Shown here: one piece after another, positions 16,209 through 20,991 of the stretch
How positions within the stretch are numbered: the first letter of the stretch is position 1
Layout: each line of letters opens with the position of its first letter
Translations under genes and position numbers: made by a program
Assembly (NCBI GenBank): GCA_910588165.1
Contig: CAJUOR010000027.1
Span: 1 to 20,991 of the forward strand
Direction of reading: 5' to 3'
Length of the DNA stretch: 20,991 bases
Source of the DNA: an uncultured Thomasclavelia sp.
GTDB lineage: Bacteria; Bacillota_I; Bacilli_A; Erysipelotrichales; Coprobacillaceae
The notes under the pieces: model-generated
What the model was told of the DNA's origin: nothing
What the model saw: the letters and a program-made list of their open reading frames with translations, nothing else
The model's database searches: none

Positions 16209-17987
16209 TTAGAATTCCAATTCGATATGGTAGAGCTTTGCCCAAAGGTATATCTGATAGAAATAAGCCAACAACTGAGGACCCATCATCAATTGTCCAT
16301 ACCAAGGGGAAGTGAAGCTTTCGCCTTTACTTTCGATAAGCTCAATAAGTTTAGGTTTATCGAAGAATTGCAATAAAATGTTATCTTCATCTTGAAGTGA
16401 TTCCTTAAGCTTATGGTAGATTAAGTCAGTATAAATCGGAGAGTGGGTTTTTGGGAAAGGATTCTTTTTACGGTGCGCAATATCATCAGGTAAGAAGTCT
16501 TCAAAGGCTAGTCTAAGTAGTCCTTTTTCTTCTTGGTGGTGATACAGATATTCCCAAGGCATATTGTAGACATACGTTAAGATATCTTTAGAGGCAAACG
16601 GTACACGAACATTGAGGTCTAAACGATTGGTAAGGCAATAGGCTCTTAAAAGTAAAGTTTGCATAAACCATTCGATATTCAAATAAATGAGTTGCTTTTT
16701 TCTGTCATCTGTGTTTAATTCGTTTAAGGTGTTTTGGTAGGCTTCGATAATATATGATTTTAAGTCTAAAGCTTGAACTTTCTCATTAAAAAGATTGAGT
16801 TTTGCATCTAAATCTTTCATCCAAGGGAAATAGGGAAGTTGCGATAATTCTTCTTTATAGAACCAAGGATAACCACCGAATATCTCATCGGCGCATTCTC
16901 CGGATAAACACATATCCTGCTGTTGAGCGATTTCTTTGGCAAACAATAGGAAGCTTGAATCGATATCAGCCATTCCCGGCATATCTCTTTGAATCAGTGA
17001 AGCTTCTAAACTGTTGATTAACTCATCTTGTTGCAAAGTAATCGTTTGATGTTTTGTTTGATAGCGTTCAATCATTTCTTGGATATAGTCATCGTCCATG
17101 GTGGTTTGATAGGCATACGCTTTAAAGAACTTTTTTTGATCCTCATATTCAACCGAATAAGTGGCTAAGTCTTCATTGAACATACTAGCTATTGAAGTAA
17201 TGATACTTGAATCTAACCCACCTGATAACATGGTTGAATTGTCTTGCGAAGATAGTTGTTTGACGATGCTATCAATTACAAGCTGTTTGATAGTTTTCAC
17301 ACTTGTTTCAAAATCATCGAGGTGTTGTTGATCTTCTAACTGCCAATAGCGTGTAGTTTCAACTTCTTGTGTAAAGTCAAGATAATGTGCCGGTCTTAAG
17401 CTATAAATGTTTTTATAGATAGTTTTACCCGGACTCATGCTAGGACCTAAACCTAATAATTCTTTGACGCCTTCTTTATCTACAATCGCTTTGTTTTGAT
17501 AGGCTAATAGAGCTTTGATTTCATTTGAGATAACAATCGTTGTGTCATCGGTCAAATAATAAAGCGGTTTAATTCCTAACGGATCTCTAGCGGCAAATAG
17601 TTTATCGCCATGATTGATGACAAACGCGAAAGCACCGTCGAATTTATCTAAGCATGCTTTTTGCCATGCGATATAACTCACTAAGACGATTTCGGCATAT
17701 GTGCTTGTTGTGAAAGTAAAACCATTCTCAATTAACTCTTTTTTAAGCGTTGTGGCGTTGTATAATTCGCCAATAAAGGCAATTTGATACGTCATGTCAT
17801 CATAGACATAGCTTAAAGGCTTCTCCTTACCGATGACATCATTCTCTTTCAAATGATAATTCGCCAACAAACAGTGCTTATCTTGAAGCGGGCTATCGTA
17901 ATCTAAATACTTTTGTGTATTCTCGATAGCTTTTTTTGAACTTTCCAAATCTTTAACATAATTTCCAATACAAATAATTCCAGACAT
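16209..17987 (-). CDS. asnB: Asparagine-synthetase-like protein with an inactivated glutaminase domain
   Basis: The 592-residue product has the two-domain layout of AsnB: an N-terminal class II glutaminase fold (about 2-190) and a C-terminal ATP-dependent synthetase (about 220-540). The synthetase motifs look intact: the PP-loop SGGLDSS, the SGECADEIFGGYPWF block and VRVPFASKD. The glutaminase side is not: the catalytic Cys2 of MCGI is Ser (MSGII), the HxRL arginine is His45, the NGE asparagine is Ile72 (IGE), and the Asp of SDTE is Tyr97; Glu74 is kept. It may make asparagine from free ammonia, or act on another substrate as beta-lactam synthetase does; both are inference. The ATG at 17987 has a GGGTGATC site; a start at 18017 has none. 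It is read from the HAD-like gene side, with a hairpin between. Confidence 0.85.
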   Translation of the reverse strand: MSGIICIGNYVKDLESSKKAIENTQKYLDYDSPLQDKHCLLANYHLKENDVIGKEKPLSYVYDDMTYQIAFIGELYNATTLKKELIENGFTFTTSTYAEIVLVSYIAWQKACLDKFDGAFAFVINHGDKLFAARDPLGIKPLYYLTDDTTIVISNEIKALLAYQNKAIVDKEGVKELLGLGPSMSPGKTIYKNIYSLRPAHYLDFTQEVETTRYWQLEDQQHLDDFETSVKTIKQLVIDSIVKQLSSQDNSTMLSGGLDSSIITSIASMFNEDLATYSVEYEDQKKFFKAYAYQTTMDDDYIQEMIERYQTKHQTITLQQDELINSLEASLIQRDMPGMADIDSSFLLFAKEIAQQQDMCLSGECADEIFGGYPWFYKEELSQLPYFPWMKDLDAKLNLFNEKVQALDLKSYIIEAYQNTLNELNTDDRKKQLIYLNIEWFMQTLLLRAYCLTNRLDLNVRVPFASKDILTYVYNMPWEYLYHHQEEKGLLRLAFEDFLPDDIAHRKKNPFPKTHSPIYTDLIYHKLKESLQDEDNILLQFFDKPKLIELIESKGESFTSPWYGQLMMGPQLLAYFYQIYLWAKLYHIELEF

Positions 17988-18020
17988 AAATTGATCACCC
18001 ACATTTATTTTATGCAAAAG

Positions 18021-18049
18021 GATATAAAAAAGACACCCAAAGGTGTCAA
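18021..18049 (-). promoter_or_regulatory. Possible asnB-like promoter overlapping a terminator
   Basis: On the minus strand TTGACA (18044-18049), 17 bases and TATATC (18021-18026) form a candidate promoter. Its -35 lies in the first arm of the hairpin described next and its -10 just past the T-run. The leader to the ATG would be about 27 bases. Confidence 0.35.
18026..18047 (-). terminator. Intrinsic terminator of the HAD-like gene
   Basis: Minus-strand stem GACACC/GGTGTC (18042-18047, 18032-18037) with loop TTTG and six T residues, starting three bases past the HAD-like stop codon. The stem is short but perfect, so some read-through into the AsnB-like gene is likely. Confidence 0.75.
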
Positions 18050-18050
18050 T

Positions 18051-19748
18051 TTATTGTTGTGTATGTTTTGCTCTGTTTCTTTTGATGATTGAAATTATAT
18101 CTAAAATAATCCAAATGACAATTGTCATTAAAAGGATAACTGCTAAGAATCCATCGAACATCTTTGATGTATTAAAGAAAGAAGTTAAACTATTCGTCAA
18201 TTTACCAAAGAGCATAACCGATACATCGCCGATAGTTACAAGCAGGCGATGAACAAAGTAGAAAGAACTTTGAGGAGAGCTAATCCAATCTTTTAAACCA
18301 ACCATCAAGATACCGCCAAAGACACAAAGAATAATCGCGTCCATAATCGCATAACCGATGTTGACAATAAAGCTAATCACCAATGAAGGGACATCATCGT
18401 CTTCCTCATCTTCCTCTTCCTCGAAATCTTCAGTGCCGTCTAGTAAATCTTCTTCTTTAATGCCGAAGGCCTTTAGCTCTTCTTTCGTAAAGATTTTGGT
18501 ATGCGTGATTTCATCATTTTTAAGCGGTGGAATATCTGTTTGGGTGACTTCTTCAATCATATCCATAAGATGTGTATCTAAAGGTGTTTCCTCTGTATCT
18601 GCTTCTTGCGTCAAAGCAGATAATGTTAAAGATGGGTCAATCTCTTGCATAGCATCTAAAGGATTATTTTCATAAGCGGGTGCTTGAGCTTCTAATTCTA
18701 TATCTGTTTCATTCTCTTCTGCATCAACTATTTCTTCAATTGGCATTTTTTCTTCTCTTTTAGAAGCCAGAGCGTTGGTGATTGTCGTAATAATTTCTTT
18801 TTCTTCACTGTTCAAGGCATCTTCTAAGGTGTCTAAAACACTAATATCGGTTGTGTCAATTTGTGAACTAGAATCGCTTTTTTGTTCTTGAAGTCTGATT
18901 TGTTCTTCAACCTTATTTTTTTGAGCCCGAGAAAATTCTTCCTGATAAATCTTCTCAATCGTGGCTAGGGTAGTGGGATCGTTGCGGTAAACATCTCGTA
19001 AATGTTGATAATTCTGATATAAGTCTTGTGTCCCACCATCGTATTTGATAAGTAAATACTGATCGGATAAAGGTGCCATTCTTCCCTCTAAAATAATATT
19101 GATGACTTCTAATAAACTAGTTGCCACTTTTAAACAACGGATTTCAGCTTCTTTATCCGTATCTTCTAAACCGGGGACGGCAATAACGTTCATACGTAAA
19201 CGATTGGCTGCCATAATTGCCTGTTTGTGAGAGGCAATCACCAAAGCTTCCGAAGCAGAAACCTGATATTTATCTAAAATATTTTGATAATACCTGGAAT
19301 CCGGTAATACATATTGACAATCATCATCACAGATGACTTCGGTTGGCTGATGATAAAGTGCTGCTAGTTTAAAAAGCGGCTCTGTATAAGCTTTTGGGTG
19401 AGTTGAAGTAACGATACATTGAAGCTTTTTTTGTCGGAATAACTCCATCAACTCAACTAAACCGTCTTTATGCTTCATGCCATACATTTGGCAATACGTC
19501 AACAAGTCTTTTTCAATTTTACTAATCATGTTTTCTTGATTTAAAAGAGCGGCATCAATCGGATTATTTTGAAACATGGTGCGACAACTGCCTTGATTAT
19601 TGAAAAAGTCTTCTTTATTTAAAGAAACATTGTAAAGTTTACATAAGCGTCGATAATAATTGTAACGAAGTCTAGTTAAATCGAACATCACATCGTCAAA
19701 AGAGAGAATGACAAGTTTAACTTGCTTTGTGCTTTGCTTATAGTACAT
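18051..19748 (-). CDS. HAD-like pseudoenzyme with acidic linker and C-terminal membrane domain
   Basis: I do not recognise this 565-residue protein as a named family. Residues about 10-210 resemble the HAD phosphatase fold: a first strand KLVILSFDDVMFDL, a motif II-like VTSTHP, and a late block ALVIAS...AANRLRMNVIAVPG. The nucleophile Asp of DxD is Ser16 (second Asp, 18, kept), the motif III Lys is not visible, and the motif IV ED is AS. It is thus probably inactive. Residues about 210-290 are helical and charged. About 290-455 is a low-complexity, Asp/Glu-rich linker ending in a near-continuous acidic run at 441-452. Then come a hydrophobic segment (456-485), an amphipathic stretch and a second segment (533-555) with a basic tail KRNR. 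The bulk is probably cytoplasmic and tethered. An AGGTAGGTG site supports the ATG at 19748; the GTG at 19757 is inside it. Confidence 0.8.
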   Translation of the reverse strand: MYYKQSTKQVKLVILSFDDVMFDLTRLRYNYYRRLCKLYNVSLNKEDFFNNQGSCRTMFQNNPIDAALLNQENMISKIEKDLLTYCQMYGMKHKDGLVELMELFRQKKLQCIVTSTHPKAYTEPLFKLAALYHQPTEVICDDDCQYVLPDSRYYQNILDKYQVSASEALVIASHKQAIMAANRLRMNVIAVPGLEDTDKEAEIRCLKVATSLLEVINIILEGRMAPLSDQYLLIKYDGGTQDLYQNYQHLRDVYRNDPTTLATIEKIYQEEFSRAQKNKVEEQIRLQEQKSDSSSQIDTTDISVLDTLEDALNSEEKEIITTITNALASKREEKMPIEEIVDAEENETDIELEAQAPAYENNPLDAMQEIDPSLTLSALTQEADTEETPLDTHLMDMIEEVTQTDIPPLKNDEITHTKIFTKEELKAFGIKEEDLLDGTEDFEEEEDEEDDDVPSLVISFIVNIGYAIMDAIILCVFGGILMVGLKDWISSPQSSFYFVHRLLVTIGDVSVMLFGKLTNSLTSFFNTSKMFDGFLAVILLMTIVIWIILDIISIIKRNRAKHTQQ

Positions 19749-19772
19749 GTGTAACACCTACCTTTAATTCTT

Positions 19773-19781
19773 ATTATATCA
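19773..19781 (-). promoter_or_regulatory. Extended -10 promoter of the HAD-like gene
   Basis: The minus strand reads TGATATAAT, an extended -10 with a perfect hexamer, 25 bases before the ATG. No good -35 is seen at 16-18 bases (TTAAAG). Confidence 0.5.
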
Positions 19782-19852
19782 TGTTCTTACAAATTCTTTA
19801 AGTATGTATCTTAATAATTTACTTTATTTCCAATCTTTTTTAACTGAAACCC

Positions 19853-19881
19853 TTTACAAAACATAAAGAGGGTGGTATAAT
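19853..19881 (+). promoter_or_regulatory. Promoter of the Nudix gene leader
   Basis: TTTACA (19853-19858), a 17-base spacer and TATAAT (19876-19881) preceded by TGG, an extended -10. This strong promoter would start RNA near 19888, about 115 bases before the Nudix start codon. Confidence 0.75.
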
Positions 19882-19887
19882 AAATTT

Positions 19888-19990
19888 GTAAAGTGAAGAT
19901 GTATTCACTTATACATACCCCCTATTATCACCCTTACGTGAAAAAACATAATAAACCAGCCCACCCCCGGGTTGGTTTATTCTTCTTTAG
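19888..19990 (+). ncRNA. Structured leader of the Nudix gene (possible attenuator or small RNA)
   Basis: The leader holds two strong hairpins. The first pairs AAGTGAA (19891-19897) with TTCACTT (19904-19910), extendable by GTA/TAC with one bulge. The second pairs 19950-19962 with 19969-19981 over 13 bp (one G-U), with loop ACCCCC, followed by CTTCTTT and then the ribosome site AAAGGA. Between them is an unpaired, C-rich stretch (ACCCCCTA, CACCC). The second hairpin looks like a terminator. I cannot match the whole to a known riboswitch class. Confidence 0.4.
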
Positions 19991-20004
19991 AAAGGATAAA
20001 AGCG

Positions 20005-20529
20005 ATGGAGAAGAAAATTAAGAGTACAGAAAAATTTAATGGTAGAATATTTAAAGTGACCGAAGATGAAGTGTTTGTCGATAAAATCGGAAAGACGGCG
20101 AAGCGGGAAATTGTACATCATCACGGTGGAGTAGGTATTTTGGCTAGACATAAAAACCAAATTCTATTAGTTAAACAATACCGCTATGCGATTAAGGATT
20201 ATACTTGGGAAATACCGGCGGGTAAACTAGAAATCAATGAAGATCCTAAAGCTTGTGCTTTGCGTGAGATAGAAGAGGAAACAGGCTATCAAGCATTATC
20301 TATTAGACTGCTGACGACAGTTTTGGCAACACCGGGATATTGTACTGAAAAACTATATATTTATTATACCGACCGATTGGAAAAGCTTGATCAGTCTTGT
20401 TTAGGTGATGAAGATGAGGACTTGATTTTTGCGTGGTTTGATATATCGGAATGCCTTGAAATGATTAAACATCAAGAAATTGTCGATGCCAAAACAGTGA
20501 TTGCTATCTTAGGTATCGACCGCTTGTAA
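20005..20529 (+). CDS. nudF: Nudix hydrolase, ADP-ribose pyrophosphatase type
   Basis: This 174-residue cytoplasmic enzyme likely cleaves ADP-ribose to AMP and ribose-5-phosphate. The Nudix box is complete at 73-95: G, five residues, E, seven residues, then REIEEETGY. The preceding YRYAIKDYTWEIPAGKLE and the APGY-type TPGYCTEKLYIYY after the box are typical of the ADP-ribose pyrophosphatase group. Length is normal. The ATG at 20005 follows AAAGGA by eight bases; a longer frame from TTG at 19972 runs through the leader hairpin and is rejected. It has its own promoter with a structured leader. B. subtilis nudF has a different neighbourhood, so the symbol rests on sequence alone. Confidence 0.92.
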   Translation: MEKKIKSTEKFNGRIFKVTEDEVFVDKIGKTAKREIVHHHGGVGILARHKNQILLVKQYRYAIKDYTWEIPAGKLEINEDPKACALREIEEETGYQALSIRLLTTVLATPGYCTEKLYIYYTDRLEKLDQSCLGDEDEDLIFAWFDISECLEMIKHQEIVDAKTVIAILGIDRL

Positions 20530-20568
20530 TCAAGGTATTATTATTGGCTTAAGAGGGAAATTAGATAA

Positions 20569-20601
20569 TAAAAAAACTGTAACAATTTTCTTGTTACAGT
20601 T
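20569..20601 (-). terminator. Intrinsic terminator of tRNA-Ser (also faces nudF)
   Basis: Perfect ten-pair stem ACTGTAACAA/TTGTTACAGT (20576-20585, 20591-20600) with a five-base loop. On the minus strand seven T residues follow (20570-20576). On the plus strand only TTGCATTCTT follows, so it may also end the Nudix transcript but less well. Confidence 0.85.
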
Positions 20602-20611
20602 GCATTCTTAA

Positions 20612-20702
20612 TGGCGGAGACAGAGGGATTTGAACCCTCGCGCCAGTTTCCCGACCTACACCCTTAGCAGGGGCGCCTCTTCAGCCTCTTGAGTATGTCT
20701 CC
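20612..20702 (-). tRNA. tRNA-Ser (anticodon GCU)
   Basis: A 91-base minus-strand cloverleaf with the long variable arm of serine tRNAs. Acceptor GGAGACA pairs with TGTCTCC (20696-20702, 20616-20622), discriminator G and an encoded CCA follow. The anticodon loop CTGCTAA (20664-20670) has anticodon GCT at 20666-20668, and the T-arm is GAGGGTTCAAATCCCTC. It reads AGC and AGU. Confidence 0.96.
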
Positions 20703-20720
20703 TTTTTTGACTGCTTGTAT

Positions 20721-20749
20721 ATAATAGCATAGTTTCAATGCCTTTTCAA
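20721..20749 (-). promoter_or_regulatory. Promoter of tRNA-Ser
   Basis: On the minus strand TTGAAA (20744-20749), 17 bases and TATTAT (20721-20726) with an extended TGC, 19 bases before the tRNA. The layout mirrors the tRNA-Arg promoter. Confidence 0.75.
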
Positions 20750-20802
20750 TATAAAATGAACATTTTTATAAAGATATTTTGTTTTTTTTTGAAATTGCTA
20801 AG

Positions 20803-20991
20803 ATGTCATTAAATCCAAGTAAGATAGAAAGAGGGAAGGATAATCCTATTCATCTATATGCGATCAGCCTTATTAAAAAAACGATAAAAATTGAAAAAAG
20901 TATTGATTTTTATACACCTGACCCTGACGGTTCACGCTCACGGCCCGACACATTGTTGCGCACTCTTGTGAAAGCCGGAAAAAACTCAAAG
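20803..20991 (+). CDS. Unidentified open frame running off the window edge
   Basis: An ATG at 20803 opens a frame of 63 codons with no stop before the edge. The product starts MSLNPSKIERGKDNPIHLYA and later reads FYTPDPDGSRSRPDTLL, then VKAGKNSK. I do not recognise it. No ribosome binding site precedes the ATG and no clear promoter is seen. The first two thirds are AT-rich, the last 60-70 bases are clearly GC-richer. The frame is open further upstream to a stop near 20754. It could be the start of a real gene, part of a repeat or mobile element, or chance. Apart from this frame and the tRNA-Ser promoter I see nothing in 20703-20991. Confidence 0.25.
   Translation, partial: MSLNPSKIERGKDNPIHLYAISLIKKTIKIEKSIDFYTPDPDGSRSRPDTLLRTLVKAGKNSK

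Noticed and set aside
16113..16376. A plus-strand frame beginning just after engB
   Set aside because: It runs through the terminator hairpin and then antisense to the 3' end of the AsnB-like gene; no ribosome site.
18358..18675. A plus-strand frame coding a serine run
   Set aside because: It is the reverse of the Asp/Glu codons in the acidic linker of the HAD-like gene; no ribosome site or start context.
19950..19990. Known riboswitch in the Nudix leader
   Set aside because: I could not match the conserved cores of preQ1, fluoride, manganese, THF, TPP, SAM or purine classes; recorded only as a structured leader.
1..20991. CRISPR array, insertion sequence, prophage or rRNA
   Set aside because: No regularly spaced repeats, no transposase or integrase motif, no phage genes and no rRNA sequence were seen.

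Overview
The window is chromosomal DNA from a low-GC Gram-positive bacterium (Bacillota). Evidence is the AT-rich base composition, strong AGGAGG-type ribosome binding sites, consensus sigma-A promoters, a CCA-encoding tRNA gene, and firmicute-specific genes (RNase HIII, MutS2, a GerE-like regulator, GerM, EngB). Gene content and the lean layout suggest an Erysipelotrichia-like relative. That placement is inference from memory of such genomes, not from any search.

Layout. (1) Positions 2-433 hold the 3' part of a BceA/MacB-type ABC transporter ATPase, followed by convergent terminators. (2) 638-1546 (minus) is a divergent RNase HIII. (3) 1706-6635 is a probable operon of a CvpA-like membrane protein, mutS2 and uvrC. 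(4) 6681-10413 holds a GerE-like 67-residue HTH regulator, a VanY-like membrane-anchored protein, glutamate racemase murI, a GerM-domain protein and a YfcE/YsnB-type phosphoesterase. (5) tRNA-Arg(UCU) with its own promoter and terminator comes next. (6) 10759-16089 holds a helical acidic YsoA-position protein, trigger factor, Lon and EngB. (7) 16209-19748 (minus) holds an asparagine-synthetase-like protein preceded by a HAD-like protein with an acidic linker and a membrane tail. (8) 20005-20529 is a Nudix ADP-ribose pyrophosphatase behind a structured leader. (9) tRNA-Ser(GCU) (minus) and a short unidentified open frame entering at the right edge close the window.

The order rnhC - cvpA - mutS2 - uvrC - gerE - murI - gerM - phosphoesterase - YsoA-like - tig - lon - engB matches, from memory, the order in the Bacillus subtilis chromosome with many genes removed (zapA, polX, sdh, rph, rdgB, clpX, lonB). 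It is therefore an ancestral backbone block. Synteny ends after engB.

The most notable feature is that four proteins keep a recognisable enzyme fold but have lost or changed catalytic residues: RNase HIII (expected D-E-D-E appears as D-D-E-Y), the VanY-like protein (His, Glu and His appear as Tyr, Ser and Thr), the AsnB-like protein (N-terminal Cys appears as Ser, with Gln-pocket residues also changed), and the HAD-like protein (nucleophile Asp appears as Ser, motif IV acids gone). The HAD-like protein has an unusual architecture: a dead HAD domain, an acidic linker and a C-terminal membrane domain. It lies directly upstream of the AsnB-like gene, and a terminator hairpin between them overlaps a possible promoter. 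This pair is the best candidate for something undescribed.
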